DNA of 64,000 nucleotides from Zeugodacus cucurbitae (taxonomy: Eukaryota; Arthropoda; Insecta; Diptera; Tephritidae), in assembly GCF_028554725.1 (NCBI RefSeq), contig NC_071671.1, positions 56,500,501 to 56,564,500 on the forward strand, in the 5' to 3' direction. A program made the position numbers and the translations under genes. The notes under the pieces are model-generated. The model was not told the DNA's origin, made no database searches, and saw only the letters and a list, made by a program, of their open reading frames with translations. Below are positions 36,250 to 48,700 of the stretch, in pieces; the first letter of the stretch is position 1, and every line of letters starts with the position of its first letter.

Positions 36250-37363
36250 GGGGTAAACAGGGTTTTCAAAAATCAATTCTTTTTTTTTAGATTTTTGTTA
36301 AGTGTAATGTCTTAAAAATATTCTCTGAAAATTTTAAGTTGATCGGATAAGTTGGCAAATATCTCCTTTCCGCCTTTTTCAGACTCTTAATTCTACCATC
36401 TACTGCGTACAACTGGACCGCTTGAAGCAAGCGATCGACCAGAAGCGTCCCGAATTGAGCAACAGTAAGGGTATACTGTTCCACTAGGACAATGCCAGAC
36501 CATACATTCCTTGATGGCTCCTCAGAAGCTACGAGAGCTCGGATGGGAGGTTTTATCGCATCCACCATATAGCCCGGACATGGCGCCAAGTGATTACCAC
36601 CAGTTCCTGTCCTTGGCGAACGCCCTTGGTGGTGTAAAGTTGAACTCAAAAGAGGCTTGTAAAAATGTGACAAGACGAGTTCTTCGAAAATAAGAATGGG
36701 GCTTCTACGAGGGGGTAATATGAAGTTGCCGTCTAGATGGAAACAGATTATCGAACCAAACGACTCATGTTTGAACTAAATCTGATCACTGTAACACTTT
36801 TTATAAAGCATTGAATAAAGAGCAAAAAAGTGGAAGAGAGATATTTGCCAACCTAATACTTTTCGAGTTATTCGACAAATAACAAAAAGCATTCGGGCAC
36901 TCCAAACGCTAGTATGAACCTTTAAATCCGATTTTCTCAAAACTATGTTTTTTGAATCGGTGATAACTGTAACTCGAAAACCGCTCAGTAGATTTTAATG
37001 AAATTTAAACAGATTTTTTTGGTTTTTCAAAATTCTATTTTTTAAGACCAATTAACTGTTGATTTTTACCCGAAAATACAGAAAAAACTTTTCAGAGACC
37101 GCCATTTTGTTAATTTTTGAAACAAACAAAAAAGCTTCGATCGGGCACAGGATTATCTATTTATAAAACTAATTTATCTTATCCGATTGGGTCACTACAA
37201 ACAGCTACAGCTTTGGTACCTATAATTTTTTATTTAAAATTTTCCTGATTTCACGTCAAAACATTTTGTAATAATGCCATATTATTACTTTGATAAAATA
37301 ACAGGATTTAATAGCAAAAAGAAATTACTGAAATACTCATTTCTTCATGTCTCTGACTACCCC
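36250..37363. mobile_element. TTAA-type TIR repeat, copy 2, split by a mariner
   Basis: The left end GGGGTAAACAGGG follows TTAA (36246-36249). The inverted right end GGGGTAGTCAGAG closes at 37363 and is followed by TAAA. The core 'ctcaaaactatgttttttga', 'atcggtgataac' and 'cgaaaaccgctcagtagatt' aligns with the family. Without the 504-bp mariner and its TA duplication, the element is about 610 bp, within the 580-680 bp size of the other members. Confidence 0.65.
36350..36853 (+). mobile_element. DD34D mariner, copy 4, short deletion derivative
   Basis: Both TIRs are good: AGTTGGCAAATATCTC at 36350 and inverted GGTTGGCAAATATCTC ending 36853, with TA at 36348-36349 and 36854-36855. The left about 35 bp joins directly to the coding segment STIYCVQLDRLKQAIDQKRP. 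A stop then replaces Gln (HQD becomes H-stop-D at about 36486), followed by a diverged A-R-P-Y and later APSDY. All DNA-binding motifs and the first catalytic Asp are lost. The intact ends could allow trans-mobilisation. Confidence 0.9.
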
Positions 37364-39924
37364 TAAACCCTTAAGGACTTCTGTCGATAATAGCGCTCTT
37401 ACCCAATTTCTTTACTACATTATTTTATTATACATGATATGGAAGGCCGTTATAATTTATATTAACACTATCAAATTTACAAAAATGTTGTTTCAACGTC
37501 GCTCTTAAAACTTGAACTATCAATTGTAATCCCGACCTGGATCAAAGCGTGGTTTGTCAGCAATAAGTCAATACAAAGCAAATACTTAAACCTTTTTGAG
37601 GATACCTTAAGATATTAGTCCTCCACTTCCTAAAATACTCTAAGTTTGGCTTGAAATATGCTACAGAAAGAAAGACAATATTTGACAAAAAGTAACTGGT
37701 ATTACCTAAATCTCCAGTATAACTCAAGACTCCCAGATAACTCATAAAAATAGTTAAACCTCATTTCGAATCTAATTTGAAGAAAGATTAAGAAGTGTTG
37801 TTACTGTTGTAGTTGCCCAAATAATTTTGAGGAATGTTGCTGAGTTAACAATCTCTGGCCGGATAAAAATCCATGTTACGTAGACCCGACTGACGGGAGA
37901 ATTGTAGCAGACGAGGAGTTTATGTCACTTGATTATTATATATTTAGTATTAGAATAATTTCAGTCCATATGAACATAGTAGACGATGGAACACTTGAAG
38001 AACAAAATTGTTGAAAAACGGTCCTAGTTGAAGGAGAGAAAGGTGAGATTTCATCAAGTGGATGCACTGTGACGCATATCAATGAAAATTATTAAGAAAA
38101 TACATGAACTGGGCTTTGAGTATTGTCAGCAGCCATCGTATTCGTATTGTCAGCAGCGTATCGAAGGTTTCAAAGATGTCAGTAGAACCAAATTATAAAT
38201 TTTCATAAATATTTTAATCTCTCAAAAACGTAGAGAGAGGTCAAAATGTGCTCTGAGAGACTGTAAAGTTTCAAAGCATTCCTTCACATTAAGCTCCATC
38301 GGATACTTATTTTTCTAAGGACGAGAGGTACAGATGATATTAGTGAAAAAAGTGTCAAGACTTAATTATTTCGGAATAAAAGCAGTTAGGTAAAGTACTA
38401 TTTGCCAAAACAACTTTCACTTGCTGCATTAGAAATCGATGAGATTTTACAGAATCGGCAACTATTTTGTATAAATAAAAGCTTCTTGATTATGCTGTAC
38501 AATTACAAATTATGAATATAAAGACCATATTAAATATGCAAATCAATTTTATATATAAATATACCGACATAAAATTTCCTTGCGTAATAATACACAAAAC
38601 AGTTAGTTTTGCAATATAAATAGTAGTACTAAAAAAATTGCAAATTTTACGCAAAATGGAAAAATATACGAAAAAGCTAAATAAAGCATATAAAAAATTG
38701 CACAACAATGAACAAAAAGGATAACGAGCGCCGCAAACGTGTTTAATGGCGACTCGTTAACTATTAAAAAGACCATAAATGGTGTATAATATAGCCGCAG
38801 AGAACAACTAGCGCAAGAAAAAAACTATAAGTACAATAAAAGCAGAATTACGCCATAGGAATAGTTCCACAACGACCCCTATAAAGGCAAAAGGGGTTGG
38901 GTCACCAACGCTAACTGTTGACACAATCAGCTACATAATCTCACACCTTTCAACGGACATAGGCCACAACAACAACACCAGCAACAACACAACTCAAACA
39001 AATCCGCATGCTGACAACCTGGGCTTAACGGAGGCCTCTCACTCAAGCCACAATAATGCCATACAAAAACACAAACAACAACATAATGCCTGATCTGTCG
39101 CATGCGCCAGAAGAAGAACCCAGTGAGTACCAGCCCATTTGTAGCAATTCAATTGACTTTTTACGAGCGCATAAAATGTTGCATTTTATTTAGCCGAAAA
39201 TTGTTGGGAAATTACGTACTCCACGAGGAGGCAGCGAGGGACGGCGGTTGACCTAACTGCACGAGCGAACGGAAAATAAACTGTCAAAGACAATGCTAAA
39301 CGTGGCATGTGAGTGGAGGTAACGAGGCAAAAAGGGTTAAGCTGCAAGCGAGAGAGGTGAGTGGATGGGTGTGTGAGTTGGCTGGTGGAACGAGTGGAGT
39401 TGCATTGACGCGCGCAGGTCACGAAGTGGCACATTAACTACACAATTTTTGACCTTTAGCCCGGTGACCGCCCCGCTGTCAGGCGTGGACAGCATCTTAA
39501 CGCATGCTTTGAGGCGACAAATTTTACGAGCACATGACATGGTCGTTAAAGTTTTTCTCTCTCCACCTTTTCACTTACTCACCGCCAGCAAATAGCGGTA
39601 TGTTGGAAAAGCGGTTGTGTGCTTATATGCAATTTCATTTCTTTAATAGTTCAGTGGAGTCATTTATTGTGCAATTTTAATGAGCAACGGAAAAAATTAA
39701 AGTACTGTAAGTGAAGATAATAAAATATAGGTTAGGTTTTCCATAAACAATAAATTATTAATAAAGTGGATTAAGGAAGTGAACTGAAAGGTAAGAAATA
39801 TTAAGAAATGGCTTAGCATAGAAATAAGAAAATCCAAAAAAAAATTTAAATCAAACTACTAAATTATTGATAAAAAAAATAAGAAATACATATTTCTCAG
39901 AGTATTTAGCATTAATATATTTTT
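37364..39924. other. Non-coding DNA, nothing recognised
   Basis: AT-rich to 38.8 kb, then more GC-balanced with ACAACAACA and CAC runs to 39.6 kb. Overlapping frames at 39.2-39.5 kb have no domain. Confidence 0.5.
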
Positions 39925-41115
39925 ATACTCTCGCAACATGTTGCACAGAGTATTATAGTTTTGTTCACATAACGGTTGTTTGTGTCACCCAGAAATAAAA
40001 GAGTTAGAGTTAGTTATATATATAAATGATCAGGATGACGACTGGAGTTGAAATCCGTCTGTCCGTCCGTCCGTCCGTACAAGCGATAACTTGAGTAAAA
40101 ATTGAGATATCTTAATGAAACTTGGAACACATGTTCCTTGGAACCGTGAGAGGGTTGCTTTCGAAAATGGGTAAAATCGGTCCGCTGCCACGCCCACAAA
40201 ATGCCGAAAACCAAAAACACATAAAGTGTCATAAGCAAGCCATAAATAAAGTAATAACAGTAAAATTTTGAATAAAGGATCGCACTAGGAAGGGTCATAT
40301 TTGGATGTAATTTTTTTGGGGAAGTGGGCGTGTCCCCGCCCCCAAATCGGTTATTTGTATATATCTCGCAAACCAATAGAGCTATATAAACCAAACTTTC
40401 TGCAGACGTTTTCTTTTAGCCACTTGTTAATACAGTCCAAAAATGAAAGAAATCGGATAATAACCACGCCCACCTCCCATACAAAGGTTAGGTTGAAAAT
40501 TACTAAAAGTGAGTTAACTCACTAACGAAAAACGTCAGAAACACTAAATTTCACATAAGAAATGGTAGATGGAAGCTGCACTCAGATTTTCTTACAAAAT
40601 GGAAAATGGGCGTTGCGTCGCCCACTTATTGGTCAAAAACCATATCTCAGGAACTACTCGACCGATTTCAATGAAACTTGGTTTGTAATAGTTTCCTTAC
40701 CTCCCAATAATATGTTGTGAAAATTGGCCAAATCGCTTTACAACCACGCCTACTTCCCATATACCAGAACTTTGAAGACAATCTGAATCGTTTACTATAC
40801 AATATATAAAGTAAGCACTAGTGAAGATATCAGTGCAAAACTTTGCACAAATACTGCATTTATAGTGTGGCAACCCCATTCTAAAAATCACCGAAATCGG
40901 ACCATAGGTTTTCAAGGCCCCATATATCGAACATGAGGACCTCGGTGCTTCTAACCTAATATTAGGGTTTCCAACTTTCAATGGACTTTATACAATATAT
41001 GTGACGAATATGTGGGTCAAATTGTGTATAATATAATATTAAGTAAGTTAAATAAATAAATTGCGAGAGTATAAAATGTTCGGTTACACCCGAACTTAGC
41101 CCTTCCTTATTTGTT
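39925..41115 (+). repeat. TACTCTCGCAAC dispersed repeat, near full-length copy
   Basis: It starts ATACTCTCGCAACATGTTGC and ends 'cggttacacccgaacttagc', 'ccttccttattt'. The 5' block 'tcacataacggttgtttgtg', a GTCC tandem (40059-40078), 'acttgagtaaaaattgagat' and repeated 'ccacgcccac' motifs follow. Near the 3' end (about 41060) 'aaattgcgagagtataaaat' is the inverse of the start, so the two ends share a short inverted repeat (ATACTCTCGCAA). At about 1.19 kb it is the most complete copy here and the reference for those at 1105, 23019 and 62158. Confidence 0.85.
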
Positions 41116-41660
41116 GATTTTATTATTATTTTATTATTATTATTGTTTATTTTTATTAATTTTACACGATGAACTTCAGCTTTATTCTTATATTATTTCA
41201 TAGAATAGAAATTAATGTTACTTTACCGCTTGAAACACAAGTAGTCTTTTTCAATTGTGGGGGTTTTTTAGAGGTATACAGTTTTTATATCAAATAACAT
41301 ACCGAAAAATAAATAAACTGACGAATATTTTCGTTTTATTAACTCCCAAATTTTATAATATTTAGTGTTTCAACATAATTCCAAACACTTAGTTATCTCG
41401 ACTATATGAAGTCCATTGAGATGGTTCGATTTGCCTCCGTTTTTTACAGCCAGCGAGCGATTTCGAATTTATCCAAAAAATACTCATTATTGTAATAGAT
41501 AGCATTGGCTCCAGTCTCAGTTAAAATAAAATCCCAATCGATGGAATTTATTCTTCTTCTTGGAAAAATTTCCCTCCTCAAAGGAAGCACTCCTTACTCT
41601 ACATAGCAGTCTTCATTATTATTTTTTTTTTTTGATAGGGGTAAACGATTAGTGCTTATA
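41116..41660. other. AT-rich non-coding DNA, nothing recognised
   Basis: ATT/TTA-rich tract at 41116-41160, then featureless sequence up to the mariner-like element. Confidence 0.5.
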
Positions 41661-42495
41661 AAGGGGTTTTCAAGAGGGACAACGACGCTATATTTGTGCT
41701 CTCTCCATTAAGGTTTGCCATTTCATCATGGAATACGATCCAACAACGAGTCGAAATTATTAAAATTTTCTACCGAAATTCGGAGTCAGTGGCACTTTAA
41801 AAACGCAACGTCCAATGTTTGGTCGGCTCATTTCTATCATTCAAGCAAAATATGTGTAATTGGTCAGGCACCAATCCGCACCTACTCCAAGAGGCAACAT
41901 TGCATCCCAAAAAAATTACGGTTTGGTGTGGTTTAAAGGCCGGCGGCGTCATTGGGCCTTACTTCTTCCGTGATGATCAAGACAAGCATGTTAATGTGAA
42001 TGGGAATCGCTACCGCTCAATGACAACCCGAATTGGATGATATGGACTTGGACAATATGTGGGTCCAACAGGACGGCGTCACAAGCCACTCAGCGAATGT
42101 CACAATCGATTTATTGAAAACCAAGTTTGGTGAACGGGTTTTCTCACGAAATCGCCCTGTCAATTGGCCGACTCTGTCGTACGATTTGACGTCGTTGACC
42201 TGTGGGGCTACGTTATGTCTATGGTCTATGCCAACGAGCCAGTGACGATTGATGAACTTCGTACGAATATCGAACGTGAAATTGCAGCAGTATCGGCAGA
42301 TTTATGCTTGAAAATCGTCAAAAATTGCATTCATCATCTTAACTTCGGCAAGCGTGTCCGTAGTGGCCATACAAAAGAAATCGAGTTCCATAAATAATGT
42401 CATCGAGTGTACTTTCACAGGAATAAATAATTTCATTGATATTCTTTTGTTGTAGATAAAAAAAAAATTATTATTGCTCATTTTGAATAACCCAT
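41661..42495 (+). mobile_element. DD41D-like mariner, internally deleted
   Basis: The left end AAGGGGTTTTCAAGAG (41661) faces the inverted ATGGGTTATTCAAAATGAG (ending 42495), with TA on both sides (41659-41660, 42496-42497). At 835 bp it is about 470 bp shorter than the intact relative at 62262-63566. The leader 'gccatttcatcatggaat' matches 'gacatttcatcatgaat' before the intact ORF. Confidence 0.78.
41729..42397 (+). pseudogene. DD41D-like mariner transposase pseudogene
   Basis: After a start like that of the intact copy, the sequence reads QQRVEIIKIFYRNSESVAL, the first half of the N-terminal helix-turn-helix. Most of the DNA-binding region and the first catalytic Asp are then missing. Downstream: HPKKITVWCGLKAGGVIGPY, VNVNGNRYRSM and MWVQQDGVTSHSA (second Asp). 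The third Asp motif is damaged where the intact copy has DLTPLDYF. The last part reads SMVYANEPVTIDELRTNIER in another frame. Protein divergence from the 62375-63460 transposase is large, so it is a separate lineage of the same broad family. Confidence 0.8.
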
Positions 42496-42497
42496 TA

Positions 42498-44298
42498 AAA
42501 AAAGATTATGTTACAACCTTTTAAATGCTATGGTGAATATCCCACTTAAAAATAGTTATTTAACAATTTGTTTCTCAAAAAATGCAATATTTTGCTTATT
42601 CAGTAGAAATTAGTTTCTAGAAGCCGATTTTTGAAATGGTTCTGGATACTTCTAAGACCGATTTTCGCAATTTCACTCTCCAAAAAGTATGGTCTTACGA
42701 TTTTTTCAGTTTTCATCCATACAATAATGTTTAGAAATCAGCTGAGTTAGTCGCTTTCAAAGATTTTATCACCTCACCTTTACAGAACTACTTACTTGGT
42801 TAAGAAGAATTCATTACTTCGATAAAAAATAAATTTCCTTGTATCCATTTTTTTCAGGGTCTCACTTGAGTCATTCAATCAATATCTCGGTATCAATATA
42901 TTCTTAATATTACTTTTTCTGAAGTTCTATCATCATAGTTTTGAAATTCAATAGTACCAAATGGTATTGTTGGCTACTAAATATCGCTCTGCGCATATTA
43001 ATCTAAACCTGGACTGAGTGAACTTAAATACCGTAGTTATCCAGACTAGAAAGTACAGTACTCTAAAACTACCGTACAACTTGTTATCAAGAAACTGTAT
43101 ACACCTTTTCAAAACATTTATCTTAATTGCTCAATCGATTACGTAATACTTGTTAAAGTGTTGACAGAGCAACTACACAAGCGAATTAATCAAACAGCAA
43201 AGTCTCGCAAAGTATAAATATATGGTAAGTAGAAATATTTTGCAGACAACCACAAAAATATTTACATTATTCTCTGCAGTCTACATAAATATATATGGTA
43301 ATATGAATATTTAAGAACCCTTAACAGCAGGTGAGCAAACACCAGCATATTTCGATATTTTATAAAGTGTACGAAGCCATTTGTGACCGTACGAACCTTA
43401 TACTAGACAATGGGGATTTATAATAGACTAAAGCAACAACTCTATAGGTATGTAAGCGTCCGGCTCTAATGCATTGGGAATATGCAAGAAATAAGCAAAG
43501 AGGACACTGAAACACTGAGCCAATTAGTTAAATTGCACTTAAAATTGCCGGTTTATGGAGCAAGAAAGCAGCTCAGCACACAAACACATATATTTATATA
43601 AAATAAACCGCTATAAACCTACAAAGCCATATGTGAAAGCGTATTTGTGGCACAAAAGGGGTAAGCGGCAGTTAAAAACGGGTTACTTAGTAGTAGTATG
43701 GGTATTGGCTGTCATTTAACAGGGTCAAATGTTGCTATTGAACATTAAAACGGAAATTAGAAATGGCCAAAGGACATAAACGCAAAACCTCTATAGGAGA
43801 ACACACATATATATTTATTTGCGTAAACACCCCCCTCAAAGCGGCGGAGCGGTGTTTTTGATGTGTGTTCTATGCATATAGTGTGCCGTTGCATGGTTAG
43901 TTGATTTAAATTGCCAATTGATTGGCATTGAGTGCGACAACGCTACGGCAGATTGGCATAATAAACCATAATGAAACACAAATGTGTGCCATAAAATGAA
44001 TAGTGGGATATAATGGCCCACGCACAAGCGGATATAAAATTGACACAAAATCTGCAAACAAAAGGTTCCTGTTTATAGCATTTGTGGTGGGGAAATGAAT
44101 GTAAAAGAACGTGCTCATGCACTCTATTCACAAAATGAATATGAAAATAATATAATGAATATGGTATTGTATATGTATACGTACTATAGATTATAATATT
44201 GAGTTATGGCAGTATATGTATATGGTATAATATGGTGTTTTTTTGGACAAGTGGTTTTCAAGAAGAAATAAAACGCATATAACTTAATAACTTGTCAA
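42498..44298. other. Non-coding DNA, nothing recognised
   Basis: AT-rich sequence with short TATATA and CACACA runs. Frames at 43.8-44.1 kb overlap on one strand in three registers and lack domains. Confidence 0.5.
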
Positions 44299-44451
44299 AA
44301 GCTCGGCGCTATAGAAACAGTTGAGCAACTCTTGTGCGTTTGTCCTGCGCTAGCAAGACAACGCTTCAGATATCTAAGGACCCCACAGTACGATAGATTG
44401 GAGGAGATATCGTTAGTTAGGCCTCATAATCTCTTAAAATCCGCGTCATGA
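44299..44451 (+). pseudogene. LINE ORF2 C-terminal scrap
   Basis: Fifty codons before TGA read KLGAIETVEQLLCVCPALAR and QRFRYLRTPQYDRLEEISLV. The ET-x-E-x-LLC-x-CPALA-x-x-R pattern is the Cys/His motif near the C-terminus of RNase-H-bearing LINEs. Here the leading C-x2-C pair and the His are lost or mutated (His to Gln). It differs from the scrap at 26639-26797, so it comes from another family. Confidence 0.65.
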
Positions 44452-45027
44452 GCTGGTATCCAAAATGATTTCGTGCTAGAGACCGCCGTGGCTGTCTCGT
44501 TTAAATATGTTCATTACGAAATGGAAAACCAAAAAGTATTGCCTCATTGAACATTGTGCTTTACGAATAAAAAAATACTCGGAAAAAATCCAACAGATCA
44601 TAATAGAAATCTTCTAAGATCCTAACATTATCGAGTAACAAATCGCCGCAACTAGCACAATGTAAGTGCCTATTTATGATTCAAAATTTCAGGACAATTT
44701 TGTGAAATCAAGAATAGGAACCAATTGTACGTTTCTGCAGTAGTTATAACAAGTATATTTGAATTATTTGAATTCACTTTAGTCAATATTATGATAGGAA
44801 TAGTATTAATAAGTACAATGATGTCTTCAAATGAAATGATGGTGAATATCAATTTCCCATAAACGTCCACAAAATATTATCGATTTCAGACATGCCAGAT
44901 ATTTTAAACACTTTGTTGTCAAACACTGAAGGTAAAAGTCTCGATATATTATCATAAAATTCTGTTTAATTTTGGCTTGATTAAACATGGTTGGGAAGCA
45001 GACCACAGAAGAGCTCTTACTCCTTAA
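44452..45027. other. Non-coding DNA, nothing recognised
   Basis: AT-rich sequence between the LINE scrap and the TTAA-type element. Confidence 0.5.
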
Positions 45028-45702
45028 GGGGCTACATGGATTCAAAAAATCGATTTTTTGGTTTATTAATTTCTACAACATCTCAAGAATATTATATTAA
45101 ATTTTCAAGTCGATCCGAATAATAGTTTCGGAGATAAAGTTTTTGGAAGGTGTGCGCTCCAATTCAGGTATTATTACTACTCAAAACCTTAAACGCGTTA
45201 TCCTCGGGACTGTGTTTTCAAAGTCGGTTGTCAAATGTTCTAGAAAACTGCTGAACCGATCTTGACGAAATTTTGCACAGGTGTTCAATACTTACTCGTG
45301 TTTGGACGAATGTTTTTTTTTCAATTCCAACCATATATTAAAAACAAAAATATCACGCAAAATTGACCGAAAATTTAACTTTTTTGGAAAAATGTTTGCC
45401 AAAATTCCAATTTTTAGTTTTTTTGTCTTTCCTTCGTTCAAGTTTATGGTCTTAACTAGACCAACACTTATTTTTGTTTTTTTCATTTTATATGATCTTC
45501 TTAGGAGTTATGCTGACAATGCTGACGCACTTTTTTTTTCCAAGAGGTCACCGGAATTTTTTTTTTTGAAAATTGCAGCAATTAACCTTTAAATATGTAT
45601 CTATAACACAGAAAAACGTTTGAATTAAATAAATAATTTTTTACATAGAAACAAAAATATTGAAAATAGGCCTTATTTTACTCGACAAACCCATGTAACT
45701 TC
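45028..45702. mobile_element. TTAA-type TIR repeat family, copy 3
   Basis: It is flanked by TTAA on both sides (45024-45027, 45703-45706). The ends are GGGGCTACATGG and inverted GAAGTTACATGG. The core 'tttggaaggtgtgcgctcca', 'gtgttttcaaagtcggttgt' and 'aggagttatgctgacaa' is shared with the copy at 60441-61119 over nearly the whole length. Open frames inside are AT-driven and not conserved. TTAA duplication is typical of piggyBac-type elements, but the TIR sequence is not one I can assign. Confidence 0.75.
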
Positions 45703-48700
45703 TTAAGCCAATTGAAATTTTAGATTATCTTCTATAATATGATGGAAACTTAATTAGCAGACGAAGTCTTCTTGCTGGTTTAAGTTTTTGAATAGGATGG
45801 TTTTTGAGACCTACTGTCATCAAAGAACTAGGTGATGTGCAGCATCGGTGAAAACATAATGCTAAATTTCGTTGGTTTTTCAGTTTTCTACATTACCTCT
45901 ATGTATCGAAATTAAATAAACAGCTACATCTATAATTAGTGATTACTAGAAGACAAGCGGCAATCATATTCCGAAAAAGTTAATTGAATAAAGCTATTGT
46001 TTTATGACAAACATTTTGAAAGACATCAGGTCCAAACTCTATGAATTTTTGACATTGTAGCATTTAATGTATTCACAGATTAATAATGTTCCTCAAAAAC
46101 AGACTAAGTCACGAATAATGGTTTTGTCGCGAAGTATTTTCACAACTTTTTCATACAGCAGAAGGCCCGGAAAAACATTTTCTTCTTGATTTTTCAACTT
46201 ATAATCTTCAAAATAAACTCATTACATCAAAATCATATACATCGGCAGGGGAAATTTTTTCTACTCCAGGAAAATTATTTGTTGCTTTTCTCAATCAATC
46301 CCAAGACTTTTTACTTGGACGAATTTGCTTAGGAAATTTATTGTTATTATTTTGACTGACACTTAAATACGCCTTTCAACTGTATTTGTCGTTTTTGTGT
46401 AGAAATTTTATTTAATTTTCATCAAAAATAAATGCAATCTTAGCAAATATGGGTTCAGACAAGAAATTGATTGCAGTCTGTCTCCAACGATTAGACTGCA
46501 AAACTATTATTTTATTTAACATCCTTTTCTTTCAATTCAACTGCTACTCAATTATTTAATTAATCGCCACCCACTCACCTTCTGACTCCCCTCATCGCTA
46601 CACCGTGTCCTTAAATATTGACCAAGTTTATTTGCATTGTGTTTGCCCGCATTGCTGCGGTTCAACAAGAGTGTCGACATTGAACTCCAACTGCGTGTGC
46701 AAAACCACTGCTTTCAGGTGTCAACCAAAACCGCCCACCAACTGCTACAACTAACTCGATGCATGTGTTTATGTAACTGTAAACTAATCACCGACTTCCC
46801 TGCTACCTTAACCACCAAAATGCATTTGACCAATATTTAGTATTTATGTGTCAACATATTTACAATCGGCCAAAATCGGCATGTGTATGTGTTGACAGTC
46901 GTGTCTGACCGACCTGCCTTTAGTTATTTGTTTAGCAATTTTCAATTTATTTGCATTGAAGACAGGCGTGTAAATATTTGCTTTTACGAGTGGCGATGTG
47001 AGTGTGTGTCTGTGTATTTGAGGTTGCCAAATGTGTGAGCATAATCAATAAGCATGCATCGCTTAGAGAGACTGCATATATTCTCCATATATATATATAT
47101 ATATGTGCGTATGTATGTCTAACTGCAATCACCTTCTGACACGTCATAAGTCAATATTCGCAGAGTCAAATCGATATGCAGTTCACTTCCTTGCATTTTG
47201 ATTGCCCAAATGGAGTTGCAGCTAGGAACTATGTATTGCTATTACCTCTACTTTGGCACCACTGACGGCTTATTTGTTGCTGTGAATTATTTCTTCGTTG
47301 ATTTCAATTTATCTCCTTCATTGATTTATCACTGTGCACCTTGCATCTTTCGTGTGCTGTGTCTTTTTGTGTCTTTGTCTGTGTGTGAGTTCGGTGTTTC
47401 AACTAGTCAGTTCACCTGATCTATATGTAACACTACCGTGTTACACTACCCACATCAATAGTTGAATTCTTTCACAAATAAAATACAATGCTATGCATAC
47501 AAAATGCTTTTTAATTGAGAAATATAAAATGTTTGACCTTTTTTGCTTTTCCAAGGCACAGTGGTTAAATAAAATAAATAAAAAAATTTATTTTTTTTTT
47601 CGACACTTTTCATGTTCACTAAAACAACATTCCAGCGAAGAAAACTTATAAAGACCAAAGATTTGACTAACATTGTCAAAGACTCTCTAAGATTGTAACA
47701 GATTGGAAGAGTAAAAATTAAAAGGCGGTCCAAATCTTCACTTCCACTATATTTTCAAATTAGTAATGTTAACTAAACACGATACCGGCTCTTTATGGTA
47801 CTTCTATGATATACTTTCCCGAATAACGGTTTGATAGTTCTAGAAGTGAATTGGAAATTATTAGATTCCCATTTTTGGAAAAAATCCATCCTTCATCAGT
47901 AACTGACGACTTCAGTTTCATTCATCAACGTTTCAATCACTGATTGACTTCGACCAAGAAGAACAAAGAGTTCGCTAAACTAGTGAGACCAGATATTTAG
48001 CTGTTGGGATATGGATATAAAGGTTTTAACGCGATTTATATATTTCTGGAATGGTAATTTTGAAAAGAAAGCGTGGAAGTGTATTACCATTATTTTCTCA
48101 TGACCACTGCATATTGATGGAGTAATAGATTTTCCAAAATTATAAGAATAATTTTAATCTTCATATAATTTCTCTAATTAAACTTTTGGATTATTTAAAG
48201 TCTAAGGAAAAGAAGAACATTCAAGCTTCTAGAATTAATGGAATCACAATCGTTATTTAAATGATTTTGGAAAGGTTTACCGCCTGAAAGAACTTTAGCC
48301 AAGAAGACTTCAAACCAATTGAAACTCAATTTTTTTCTAAAATTATACACCACACTTTTCATAACACCAAATCGCAATTTATTTTACACCAAAGTAAATG
48401 GGGGGGCCCATTTAATACCAAAAAATGGCCAAATGGGGTTGGTAATGCGAAAACATAGCCTATCCCTCTCAAATGTCGACCTCACCTTCTCGCGGTACCA
48501 CCTGTTCACTGCGAACGGAGCTCTGACGACCGAGTAAAGGCGGTATAACCTTAGCATCCTCGAAGTGGAAACTCCTACGCCAATGCCCACCAAGAGGCGA
48601 AGCAGGCAGTCACCGGAACTAGGCTCGGATGCAGAAGGCTAATCACCTACTCATCTTAAACCCTCTGATTATCGAAACCGAAGTAAACGAAGTTAAGACT

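Noticed and set aside
40059..40078. GTCC tandem runs as a CRISPR-like or satellite array
   Set aside because: They are 4-bp microsatellites inside the TACTCTCGCAAC repeat, with no spacers; the same run occurs at 63907-63935.
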